From Heliocidaris tuberculata (taxonomy: Eukaryota > Echinodermata > Echinoidea > Camarodonta > Echinometridae): a stretch of 64,000 nt of DNA. The DNA lies in contig CM046844.1 of the NCBI GenBank assembly GCA_025618425.1, forward strand, positions 681,253 through 745,252. The letters are read 5' to 3'. The translations under genes and the position numbers were made by a program. Positions 47,446 to 58,740 of this stretch are shown here, in pieces (the first letter of the stretch is position 1; every line of letters begins with the position of its first letter). The notes beneath the pieces were generated by a model, which saw only the letters and a program-made list of their open reading frames with translations, ran no database searches and was not told the DNA's origin.

Positions 47446-48015
47446 TGCTTGAAATGGCATAAAACGTGTGCAAAATGAATTTAGGAGGATTTGAAGAATT
47501 TATAAATTTTACGCGCACACCGACGCGCGCACGGACGCGTACGCGCGCGTTTAATGAAATGACCTTGACTGGAATGACAGTGACCTTAACCATGCCAAAT
47601 ATGAAAGAGAAATGACATTTCGTTATGAAGATATGACCATAAGTTGATTTTCACAAAATGGCGCCTGGATGACGTCACGATAACCTGATGACCTTGAAAA
47701 AGATGGGGGAACTTGACCTTATTAGGACTGATGACTGACGAAAATATGAAGAAAATTGACTGAGCCGATTTTGAGAAATCGGGATAACGAACTGGACGAT
47801 TTGATATTACAGGACATGTGGGAGATTATCCCCTTAGCTTTAATACACGACAGGGAATGAGATTGTACACAAACTACTGCACACTACTTTCCAATAGATA
47901 TAACACGCAAAATTAGGCAGTTTATTACATTGTTTGTGATTTTATATGTTACAGTAGTCGAAGCAAATGGTAAAATATGAGGCAAAAAAAAGAAAAAAAA
48001 AATTCAAAAAAAAAA

Positions 48016-48087
48016 TGGACCCACCGGGATTCGAACCTGGGTCGGCGGGATGGGAGGCAAGTGCTTTACCAATGGACCAAAAGTTTT
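48016..48087 (-). pseudogene. tRNA-Gly(CCC)-like segment, copy 2
   Basis: It is the same degenerate tRNA-like sequence as 45737-45808, apparently identical over the 72 nt, so better preserved than much of the surrounding unit. Confidence 0.6.
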
Positions 48088-49337
48088 CCAATAGAGATAA
48101 CACGTAGACGAAAAACGGGATTCTCAAAAGACATTTTGTAGTTAAAAAACGGGCATGATCCCGACATCTGATCAAAAATTGGAGGGTACACTTGTGAAAG
48201 CTTATAGTCTCAGCTATAACATATTAAAATTTGGAAGAAAATCGAGCAGAAATTACAAAGATACTGCTCAAAGAAGACGGGAATGTAGAATCAAGATTTG
48301 AGAAAAAGTCATCTCCCATAGAGAATACACGCAAAATGAGAAAAATTGACATGCCTCCTTTAATCGCAAAAATACGCCATGATGCCTTTGTCAAAATGAA
48401 AAATCGTGGTGACTGAGCTTGTAGAGAATTGTCTCAGCTACAACATATCAAAATTTGGAAGAAAATCGACAATCTATTACTGAAATATTGTCAAATGAAT
48501 ACAAAAATTATGACGTCATTTTTAAAAAATCGAATTTTTGAGTTCATATGCAAATGTGACGACGTTCCGATCCTTCGACCCCCCAATTTTTTTCATGAAT
48601 TCCAATCTACAACTCATAGGCTTTCAGAAAATGTAAAAAAAATGGGGGGTCTCCACACTTTCTGACGAGCTATGGCGGATTCTAGATTTTTTACATTATA
48701 TTGCCCATTGACGCGCGCACGAATTTGAAAGTTTGACGCGCGCGTGTGGCATTATGGAATGTCGAGAATGACTGTAAATAGTTGGAAATTGTCAAGAATA
48801 GTGTCAGGAATACAAACCATGCGAAAAAAACGGCGTTTTTACGTTCTGTACGAGTTGTGCACGCGCATAACGCGCGCGCGGACGCGCACGGACGGAAAAT
48901 TTTGAAATGCTTAAAATGTCCTGATCCCTACTCTAATTTGATAAAAAAGTGATTTTGAGCAATTCTAAATTTTGACGCGCGCGTACGTGCGCGTCATGAT
49001 GCGCGCGCGGATTTTATTGACATTTTATGTTGACCCTTGACCTGAAGTTCATGTGTGTCAAATATAAGACATTTTTGATGACTCGTTATGAAGATATGAT
49101 CAATATTGTCATTTTACAAAATGGCGCCTGGATGACGTCATGATATTCTGATGACCTTGAAATAGATACCCGGGCTTGACCTGTTATGACCTGATATCTG
49201 ACGAAAATTTGATAAAAATTGGCTGAGCAGATTTTGAGGAATCATGGTAACAAGAAAGTGGGAGAAAAATAAAAATAAATAAAGAAAGAAAATTCTGACG
49301 AAATTAAGAGGTGATCTGTCAATGACAGACCACCTAA

Positions 49338-50677
49338 ATATAACAACAATCACTTCTGCTGCCTTGTTTCCTTTAAAAATATGTTTTGTTATTGTTTTCT
49401 TCTGGAGGGGGGGGGGGGTCACATTTGTATCTTTAAAGTAGTCTTGAATTTGATTTTTTCATCTATTTGCTTCTAAGTGAAGTTTGGGAGATAGACTATT
49501 ATTAATAAGGTTGAGAGGATTTGCTCACAGTAAGATACACATGATTATTTCAAATAAGTGATATCGAAGTAACAATTTCATCAGGAGGCGCAATAACTCA
49601 GTGCCAGTGGTAGAGGATTTAAAGCTGTCAGTCCTCAGGTTGCTTACTTACAAGCATACATATGCCTCCTTAGCAGTCAGGTGAAATAAAACATCAAACT
49701 TTTCCAAACCATCTAGAATTCAGTTTTAAGTGAGCTTAATTTAAGAGATTTTTTTAGACAGGTATGCAACAAACATATTCCTCTTATCCAACTATGTTCA
49801 TTGTTATATGTGCATATCTATCCATACCAGTAATCCATTATACACAAAGCCTCATTTGGCAGTTTCACGTAGTCATAAAAAAGAGTTAAATACAGAAAAT
49901 ATTATGTGCTTCACCCACATACCAGTAGGCCTATACATAGCAAGGCAGGACTTCATTAGGCATTGTCATGCAAACAAAAATTTTCAAAAAAAATATACCA
50001 GTACTGGGCTTCTTAAAGCGTTCAAAACATAACCAAATTAACATCAACATTTCTTCCTTGCGTTTCAAATGAATATCAGGAAAGCTTTGATAGCATATCA
50101 CTCACAACTCATTGCAAGAATTAGGTATGATAACCTCAGCTCACTATTTGAAATCAAAGGAATGTCTGAAGATCACAGTAATTGTTATAAAAAGAAGAGG
50201 TATTTTGAAGAAACACACTTCATAATGATATTAAAAGTACTTCATCCTTTTTGCAGACTTACCTTAATTTGGCAAAACTTTGCACAGGTTTAGTAGATAT
50301 CCTGTAGATACTGCCTATGAAATTTCTAGGTCACAAGTTCTATAAATCCTTTGTAGGAAATGAAAATTTTGCTTTTGTTGCAGAGGAAGCTATTTAGAAC
50401 TCAACATCAGTACATGTACTAATAACAGTCAAAAAATAAATTTAAAAATTACAAAAAAAATTTCCAGTCAAAAAAATAAAGTGTTAGTTGTGTTACCAAG
50501 TTGTTGTTATTACTTACTTAAAAGCAAATTATAATTCTTTTCACATTCACACAAGTTTTTCCAATTATAATTCTTTTGTAATTTATCGCATACTCACACA
50601 ACTTCAGAATTTAGGGCTGCAAATGGGATGAAGTACCTTTAAGTGTGAGTTTAAGATGCACTTCGATAAGTTAACAA
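49338..50677. other. spacer between composite element and ANK-C2 gene
   Basis: A-rich unique DNA with a G11 run (49408-49418). No exon was recognised. Confidence 0.45.
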
Positions 50678-50683
50678 TTTATT
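50678..50683 (-). terminator. candidate poly(A) signal of ANK-C2 gene
   Basis: AATAAA on the minus strand 90 bp beyond the stop codon. It would give a short 3' UTR. It is unsupported by anything but motif and position. Confidence 0.35.
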
Positions 50684-50772
50684 AACAGAACAAACCAGAA
50701 AGTTACAAAATGATGTATCTAACAACTATAGCACACACATAATGAAACAGCATACAGACCTGAGCAAGTTTC

Positions 50773-53111
50773 TTATAGCCAACTTTGGCTAATTTTTGTG
50801 ATGCTTGGGCTGTCTTTAACTTCTACCCTCCCATCCACCTTAGACTTGTCTGCAATATCACTATGCAGTCTACGCTTTACCTTGGCACCATTCATTCCTT
50901 TAGAAGGGGTGACCATGTCTGTTTGGGTGGGAGGGGTCTCAGGTACAAAGGCTGGGTTGTGGACGACCCCTCGAGCTGGATCAGCACCATGGTACTTCTT
51001 GAGGAGAGGAGATGAAGGGTGAGGGTCTTCGCTGGTGCGCTGGAACATCTGGAGTTTGAATGTAGGAGTAGCAAGCTTCTTACGCCATTCCTCGTCATTC
51101 CACAGTGTCAACATCTCAAACTCTGTCTCATCCTGCTGTTGGCCTTTCTTGTGTCTCCGCCCCGGTGACTTACTCCTACTTTTCACTTCCCCTGCTTGAG
51201 ACCTGGTCTTTCTGGGTTTGGGACTACCTATGCTGTCATCAGTTTCTGACATGAATTTCACATCCACTGGACTGTGCCTCTGCTTTTGCTTATTTGCAGA
51301 GGAACCCTTCTTGTCACCTTGTACATTGTGCATATTAGTCAAGTCTGTATGGGGCATTCCTTGGGTAACAGGAGGAGGAAACTCTTGCTGGGTGGACATA
51401 CGTCCCGAAGAGGACACATTTACGATAGGACTAACTCTTCTCACTTGGCGGGGTGAACGTGGTGATCGTGGTGATTTACTTCCAGGGGTTAAGGACCTCT
51501 CAACCTCGTCCACACATTCCACATGAATGACAGGCACGAGACTAGACATTTCACGAGTAGGAATATTTGCCTCATCTTTTGATTCTTCAGTCTTCCTAAC
51601 ATCTTTTGATTTCGATCTCTTCTCTGGAAGCTTCCTATGTGCATTAGACACCATAATGTCTTCCTTTTTCATGGCCCCTCTGACATCATACGTCTTAGTT
51701 CTTCTTCCTATTTCAGGCATATCTGATGATGACATTACATCTATTACGGTCTCCTGCTGATGGCTTCTATTTCCAGAACTTCCTCCGACTCCTTTTCCTG
51801 AATCCAGATCATTTTTCTTACTAGAAAACCTCGAATCTGCTTCTTCATCAGACAGTATTTCAAGCATTTCCAGTTCTCCAGTCCTGTTCAGACCATCGTT
51901 GTGGCCGAACTCCCCAAGCAAACTCTTTTTCCCTGTTCTCATATCAACCACGTATCCTGGATTATCCAATCCCTCTCCCTTTGCTTTCTTCTTGTGCTTA
52001 TCCTTCTTCTTAAAGAGGTGTCCTTTGATCCCTTTTCTCTTGTTCTCATCACCATGATCATGATCACCTACACCTATATTAATAATTGCATCTTTGTCTC
52101 TTGTCCATTTTCCACGGTCCATCTTATCAATCGACACTTCAAACTCTCCGTCATCATCAGCATCATCCACAATGGTGACATGAGGATTCTCAAAGCCATG
52201 CTTGATTCTAGCATGCCTACTTTTTGCTGGTGTTGAAGATGCTTGCATGGGTTCTCCATCAAGGTTTATAGTCTCAAGACCCTCCATATCGATGGTGGCA
52301 CTATCCGGACTCTGCCGTGACGATGAAACAACGCTGACATCCGTCAACTCCCCATCGTCTATGATTCCTGGTAGGGGTGTTGTAGGTGGGCTAGGTAGCT
52401 CATGTACTTCTACCACTGTAACTTTCTTGTGTGCTTTAGAATCCTGAGGATCGTCACGTCTGACTGATACCTCCAGGAGATCATCCAGAGCAGTCTCCTG
52501 CATAGGCTCAATGTCAACCGTTGCAGATGGCACACTTTCAATTGAGTGGCAACGAACTGCTTGGAGATTGATGTCACTACTTGCACGAACATCGCTCTCC
52601 TCGACACCAAGACTCTGCCTTGACTTAGTCCTGAGTGTCGGGTTGCTAGTTGTCCTATTGCTGTACATACCCTCTGAGATCACTACAATGTCATGGGGAT
52701 TGTAGGCATGAATGTTGGTAGGCATGGAGTAGTTGATGCAGGAATGGAGCTGGTACTTCTCTTTGAGGAGCTTCCTAACTGCTTCCTTCATGGGCAGTTG
52801 GATGATTGCTACAGGGATGGTCTTGGTGCTGTAGCGCTGTCTGACGCAAACAGCAACGTGAACAGTTTTTGAGTCGACCATCTCCTGAGTGACATTCTGA
52901 TACTCAAGAGCCCTGCTGAACTTGAACGTGGATGGTAGGAACACAGCCTTGAAGCTGTCACGTGACCCCTTGCGTTTGAGGGTCACCAAACTGTTCTTCA
53001 TCTTGGTAGGGTCGTCAATTCTGATTTCGTCTGTCTTGCGCTTGGTTTCACCCTTCTTGTCCGGCAGTAGATGACCTCGGATGTATATCCTTGAGAGGTT
53101 AGAAAATTCAG
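50773..53111 (-). CDS. ANK-C2 gene, 2.3 kb terminal coding exon
   Basis: The acceptor is CTGTCTGTTTCCATCCAG|CT and the stop TAA ends at 50773. It begins AEFSNLSRIYIRGHLLPDKK, completing the C2 domain to about VRKLLKEKYQLHSCINY, then continues as roughly 650 residues of low-complexity tail. The open frame is 779 codons without introns. The final seven residues KISQSWL could be an artefact of a frame change (see findings). Confidence 0.9.
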
Positions 53112-55824
53112 CTGGATGGAAACAGACAGAGACATAGAAATAGATATAAAACTTCCACTAAGCAGCTCATGAAATTTTTCATTAGTATTTTTACCATTTA
53201 CACCATGTAATGAAAAACAGACAATATCAACAACAAAAAATTCCCTGACACATTCTGGAACTGGATAGGGTTGTACTTGCATATAAGCAAATGAGCCTAC
53301 AATCCTTCATGATGAAAAAAGAGAATAGGTTGAAGAGATAGCATGACCACTTTCTTTTTTACAACATTCCTCATTAAAATAAAAATTTAATGTTGAACAC
53401 ATAATTTCCGTTATTCCAACGTAATAGTAAAATCCATCTGATAGTTATGCCTACTAGAAGATTGTTACTTCTTCCTCTTCTCCGGGAAAAGTGATAAAAA
53501 CTACACAATTTTATAGAATTGTTAGGAAGTCTTATTTAGAAGGTGACCATGGATCAATACTCTCCAATACATATAAATCATACAATCAAGAAGATACATC
53601 TTAAAGTGTACTGAAAAACCATAAACTTTTGTACGCATTTAATGTTCGCGAATTTCGCAAGTGGTTCAGATTCGCGAAAGATTTGTGCCGCAATATTATT
53701 GAATTACAACTGACAAAACACTGGATTGCTGCAGTTGGTGAATATTTCTTGCTGTAAAATGGCTGTTGTTTATGATTCACGAAAGCCAGTTCTGGTTTTA
53801 CAGTATGTGAACATAGATATACCTTACCTGGTGGAAGAAGAATATCTTGGAGTGACCAAACCCTAATCTTGAATGTCTTTGTTTTAGAGTTGTATTCAAA
53901 TGACAGCTGCAGCGTTCCTGTCACTGAAATAAGATAACCACAAGAATATTCACATACATTGCGATAAGTTCTTTCTATCAGTTTGGACTGTTACAAACTA
54001 CTATAGTTGTAAAAGGTATTAAACAAGTCAAGGCCAAAATGCTATGGTATAGCTAGGTAACACTAATTTCCAGTCTAACAAAGAAATTTTTACAATTTTT
54101 ACAATTACAGGTCAAGAAAATTTGATGCAATGAACGTTGAGAATAAATTTTTTTCTGTAATCTGCAAATTTGTTTACTATTTATTTGTATTTACATGAAT
54201 CTTGTCAACATGATGTATAATGACAAGTTCATGAGTATACCCAAAACAATAAAGCAGGATTTACGACATTCTCTCACTGGGTAAGTCCTTAATAGGTTGA
54301 CCAGTCATTTTTTATAGATGGTTGACCAGTTCCGGAAATAACCCCAAAATAGAAATCTATAATTCAATGAAATAGCAACATATGTGAGTAGCACAAATAA
54401 CTCACTAGATTCTTTCCCTGATGATTTCTTAGTCTCCAAGACTTTGATGGAATTCCAAGCTCTTGTGCTTGTGATCCTCCCACCAGCTTCGTGTGTGTTG
54501 CCTGTATCGTTGGAGGTCACAACCTCTGACCTTTGACCCTCTGATCCAGCTGGTTTCTGCTTGGAGACTGAGATACGAGCTGCATCCAGTGTCATATTCA
54601 GGAAGCTTTTTGTTTCTACTGAAGCAAAGGAATATGATACAGAGAAGCTTCTGTAAGAACCCTAGGCAAACATACTACCATGTATACTATTGGTGGCACT
54701 TCCTGCTTGCGGAACCAAAGAGCTTTTGTACTATAAGCATTGGGATCTTTATTGTTTTTGTCTCCATAATGCCTTTATTTTACTTTCAATCATGCTCCCA
54801 TGTTATAATTCCTTCAAACAAATTTCCCTGACTGTTGAAATAACCATTGTTTCACTTACTGTAAGCTCACTACTGTATAAAAAGCACTATAATTCATCAT
54901 CTTAGACCAAAGACCTGAACAGAAAACTCACTTTCTGTATCCAAGATCGGCCGGCATTCTTCTGAAGCCTCATCGAGTGGCGACTTGCCCCCATTGTTCT
55001 CTACATCATAACGCCCTCCGGCTTTGAGTAGGGCCCGGAGACAATCAGTGTGGCCCTCTCTGGCAGCGTAGTGAACAGGTGTACAGCCTTCAAGATCATC
55101 ACTGCAGTTAGCATCACCTGAATAAAAGACCAGCACACAAACACAAAAAAAAAATCATTCAATTCAATGCGCTTCTTTGTTTTCAGTGAAAAAAATAGAA
55201 ACAATCTATCCCAGCTCTTTAAGGTATTATAGGGCAGCATTAATGAACTCTTAATCCATAACTGAATTTTGTTTAATACAATACTGACGTTAAGCCTAAA
55301 TTTACCATTTAGATCACAGTCAACATATTATGTACATGGAACTAAATTTGGATCTAAAAATTCTTCATGTCAAATCCAAGTCCATCAAAAGAGTACAACA
55401 TATTTTACATGATTCTATAGTCAACAGAACAAACCTATATGTATGATACACACAGGTCTATGTAATATTATAAGAATATCTATGTCAATACAAGACAGAG
55501 CCTCGGCATCATAACAATCAAATCAAATTAATACAAGTAAACTCTCTTTCCACCCAGGAACCAATAAAAAAAAAGAATGAGGAGAGAACAAAGTTGAAAA
55601 AGACTAGAAACATAATATACAATGGCTAAAGTGAGTCCAGACTAACCTTTGAACTGAATAAGAAGATCCAGTATCTCTATATCTCCATTAGATGCAGCTT
55701 CATGCATAGGGCTCCAGCCGTAGAGACCAATAGAGTTGGGGTCAGCTCCATCTTCCAGCGTACTTTCCACCAGGTTGGAGTCACCATAGCGAACAGCTTC
55801 ATGTAGTTTGGTGTCTGCTGCCAT
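50773..55824 (-). CDS. ankyrin-repeat and C2-domain protein, unidentified family
   Basis: Five exons (55824-55647, 55117-54932, 54618-54406, 53923-53828, 53111-50773) join in frame into about 1003 aa. Residues 1-120 hold three ankyrin repeats and the start of a fourth (GWSPMHEAASNGD, GCTPVHYAAREGHTDCL). Residues 193 to about 330 form a C2 domain (GTLQLSFEYNSKTKTFKI, YIRGHLLPDKKGETKRK). The loop-1 and SDPY-type aspartates of calcium-binding C2 domains are missing, so it is probably calcium-independent. The rest is long and disordered: acidic, with a Lys-rich cluster (KGHLFKKKDKHKKKAKG) that could be a nuclear signal, SPR repeats and many Ser/Thr-Pro sites. A membrane-linked or nuclear scaffold is inferred. 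I do not recognise an ortholog name. Confidence 0.85.
53609..53805. mobile_element. TACTGTMAAACCAGA MITE, copy 3, in ANK-C2 intron
   Basis: The ends TACTGAAAAACCATAAACTT and CCAGTTCTGGTTTTACAGTA are inverted and match 16250-16434. The arms contain TTCGCGAATTTCGCAAG. It starts 22 nt from the exon donor at 53827. Confidence 0.65.
53828..53923 (-). CDS. ANK-C2 gene, C2-domain first exon
   Basis: The acceptor is TATCTTATTTCAG|TGA and the donor CCACCAG|GTAAGG. It encodes TGTLQLSFEYNSKTKTFKIR and VWSLQDILLPP, strands 1-2 of the C2 fold. A MITE begins 23 nt into the following intron. Confidence 0.92.
54406..54618 (-). CDS. ANK-C2 gene, linker exon
   Basis: The acceptor is CTTTGCTTCAG|TAG (a NAGNAG site, alternative start 54615) and the donor GAATCTA|GTGAGT. 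It encodes MTLDAARISVSKQKPAGSEG and a Ser/Thr-rich linker ending VLETKKSSGKES. Confidence 0.85.
54932..55117 (-). CDS. ANK-C2 gene, exon with ankyrin repeats 3-4
   Basis: The acceptor is CTTTTATTCAG|GTG and the donor ACAGAAA|GTGAGT. It encodes DANCSDDLEGCTPVHYAARE, then LRALLKAGGRYDVENNGGKS and PLDEASEECRPILDTE. Confidence 0.92.
55647..55824 (-). CDS. ANK-C2 gene, first coding exon
   Basis: ATG at 55824-55822 (GTGATGG context, purine at -3, G at +4). It encodes MAADTKLHEAVRYGDSNLVE to LLIQFK, ankyrin repeats 1 and 2. The donor is TTCAAAG|GTTAGT. The same exon extends 5' as leader to an acceptor ending at 55916. Confidence 0.88.
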
Positions 55825-55915
55825 CACAGGTGGGTATGATCTAACCCGGTCATGCTACACTGGATTGGTGCTCTATCTATTACTGTATTCTGATGTCTAT
55901 CATTTTGGTCAGCTC
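55825..55915 (-). promoter_or_regulatory. ANK-C2 5' leader with two upstream ORFs
   Basis: After the acceptor (TTTTATATCTTACAG|GAG at 55915) the leader has uORF1 at 55903-55880 (7 codons, ends TAA) and uORF2 at 55853-55824 (9 codons). The TGA of uORF2 overlaps the main ATG as TGATG. This layout would favour leaky scanning or termination-reinitiation. The acceptor implies at least one further 5' exon. Confidence 0.5.
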
Positions 55916-56287
55916 CTGTAAGATATAAAACAATTTCAAATTTTATTTTGAAATGATTATACGGGCGATATGATTTCTATATCTATCAACAAACCTCAAG
56001 CATAAACAAATGTCAGGCTTAAATTTGACAATATTGATTCAATTGACCAACATCTTTTGTCAATTCTATTAATCAAAATTATAAGCTGTTCATTTAATAT
56101 TGGGCTATCATTTTGTATTTCAGAGGCAGGACTTCATGAATTATGTAAGGGGTTGTTAATAACGACTTTATCATGTGGTATTAACTTGCCTGCAAGTACA
56201 CTTGGCAGTGTAACAACTATATATTCCTAGATTGATTGTCAGTCACAAAGTGTACTTCAAGACTGATGTACATTATTGGTTTTCATC

Positions 56288-56324
<37 letters not shown>

Positions 56325-58740
56325 TCCTTCTTAAAGGGAAGCTTGAGTTCTGGGAAAGGTATTGTATTGTATTGTGAGCTCTCTCATTCTTTTAATGTTA
56401 GTTTGGAAGATTACCATAATAGATGTGTCCCCTGAAAAGGATTGCTCTTCAAATGCTCCCACATTAAAAATATGACAAGAAACAGCTGAAATGTTCGGGC
56501 CAAACATTTGTGTATAGTCCCATACACACATTTCTGTGTGCAGTGCATGTGACTCTCAGTATGATTGAGTCAATTTCTTATCATTTTGGCAATTTCAAAA
56601 CCTTACAGCATACACCAATTCTTATGTGTTATATTAATCAACCTTTCCCAATTGCTTTGAGACAGTTTCTTTCACAATTCAATCTCATGACCAGAACTCA
56701 ACTTTATCTTTAACCTTGATAGACTTTAAGATTAGATCTAATGCAAGGGAGGGGGAATTCTACCACTTAAGACAAAATGCTATTTTAGGACTCTTTATTT
56801 CACATTTATTTTCAATTTAAACGCTAATCACGGAAGCTTGTATTGTTACCATTTCAACAAAAATATGCCCCCCAAAATTAAGATTAGCAAATGGATTGAT
56901 GTCAAAAACCTGAACTCATTAAGTTAAGATATATATGAATGGGAATTTAATAGAATATACAAATACAACAAAGTTCTTGGGTATCCATATAAAGATTTAA
57001 AGTGGAAAACTCATGTTTATGAAGTTTTATGCAAAGTTTCTAAAACAATAGGAGTTATGAGTAAATTAAAAGACACCATGCCAACTACTGTATGTATGAC
57101 CGTCTTATATATGATTGTCTGAATTATTGGGATTTACTGAATAAATTTTGCCTTTGCTGGACTAAAATATTTTCTCATTAAACCAATGACAGTAATGGCA
57201 GCGATAACTTTATAAAAAGATTTTAGAAAAGACAATGGTAATTTATAAGCAATGTAGATTGGTATATGAGAAAAAAAAAGTCTAAAATGTACAAGATTCA
57301 CAGATGAATATTGACACATGATATTAAAGAATCGTTACAATTTTTTCAAAATTAAACAATAAACTAACGTCATGACATTTCCACATACCCCCCCCCCCCC
57401 CAACAACAAAGAAGAAAGAAGAAAAACAAGAAGAAATCATACACTTCACAACACATTAAAGCCTGTGTCCTTTACATCTTCACATCCTTTGAAAAGGAAA
57501 ATTTTAGAGAGCCATTTGATATTTTTCCAATATGGATTTGGGAGAGCCAAAATATGATGTCATCCAAAAATGATATAATCCAAAATGGCGGCTTGCATAT
57601 TCTATCTCTACTTTTAGACCAATTTTTGACTTTCAGAGGCAAGATAAATGTAAGAGCATTAAACATCAACAAAATAGAGTCTATAACAACTTCAAATAGA
57701 GAATAACCCAAGGTATGAATGTTTTTAAAAGTATTTGCGGGATAAAAACTAGTGAATTTGAAACCCTTTTTTGGTGGCAACTAATGTTTTTTGTTGTCAT
57801 TTGATCTTTCCTCTTGATCGACAATCGGAAATTGGCGTCCGATTTTACAAAATCGGATTGGAAAAGGTCCCCGATTTTTTGATCAGTTACAGGGTGAGTC
57901 AATAATTTTACATTATTATATTCATACTAGCTGAAGCAGCCCGTGGACATATCATCCACGGGCGCTAGCTGTGTTTATGATTAATCACAGTACCGTATAT
58001 TTGTCACAATAATCAAGTGAATAAAGAAAAAAGTCGGGTGATGTGTTATTTTTTTTACCAAGAAGTATTTACAACATGTATGTGTTATTCCTCCAAATCT
58101 TGCATGAGTTCTGAAGAAAATACATTTCCATCTTGATGAAGACTAAATGACGATTGTTTTACTTGAATAACTGAATGACTGAATAATGATATTTATTTAT
58201 GTTATGTCGGCCCTGTGGCCTGTGGATGACACACGATCTTATTTACACCTGGGCGGGATTCTCGCACACAGAGCATGGATATAATTATGTTCGAATAGTA
58301 TATCCATGAATAGAGCTAGATCAAGTGAGCGATTTGATCTTGCCATGTTTCTGTGGTTTAATACTCAGAGAAATTAAGGCCATAAAAACATAACATGCAT
58401 AATTAGCGGTACATCCCTTGTAAAGGACGCAAAAATTAGGGGAAAAATGAATTTATTGTCATTTTCTTTTCAGGGGGATTATGGCCCCCTTATAAGTCTT
58501 GGGAGGACCGACGGATTGACCTTTCCCTACCGTACCCCCTCCCCCACCCCATCGGCCTCCCGTCACCCCCAGCACGAGGGCTAGTATCCTATACGTATTC
58601 ATATCATAGTGGAAATATTTTCGAAGGAAATTTTGGTGGGGGGGGGGGGGGCTTCTTCTTTACACCGTGGCAACCGATATTCCTAAGTGAAATAAAGAGT
58701 CCTAAAATATGAAGTGGCCGAAATCCCCCCCTTTTTTTTT
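55916..58740. other. spacer or 5' intron upstream of ANK-C2
   Basis: It holds (CT)n at 56291-56322, a C13 run (57390-57402) and a hairpin at 57927-57969 (CCCGTGGA / TCCACGGG flanked by CTAGC / GCTAG). No exon was recognised. Confidence 0.5.

Larger units (their letters stand above)
47037..49337 (+). mobile_element. composite repeat unit 2, with both inverted termini
   Basis: It starts with TTAGGTGGTCTGTC (47037-47050) after the same hairpin as unit 1 and ends with the exact inverse GACAGACCACCTAA (49324-49337), itself in a hairpin with GGTGATCTGTC. It carries an extra 0.7 kb (47100-47790), including a duplicated segment and an additional copy of the tail (AAAATGGCGCCTGGATGACG at 47656). From 47790 it parallels unit 1 at roughly 90-95 percent by eye. 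Confidence 0.7.

Noticed and set aside
47102..47593. 163-codon minus-strand open frame
   Set aside because: It arises from the 174-bp duplication keeping phase; the repetitive His/Tyr/Ile content comes from ATGATG-rich DNA.
45737..48087. Functional tRNA genes
   Set aside because: The acceptor and anticodon stems cannot pair; only the T arm and B box are intact.
46150..48665. 78-codon open frame present in both composite units (46150-46386 and 48429-48665)
   Set aside because: Similarity only reflects duplication of the unit; no domain, no start context, and substitutions show no clear coding pattern by eye.
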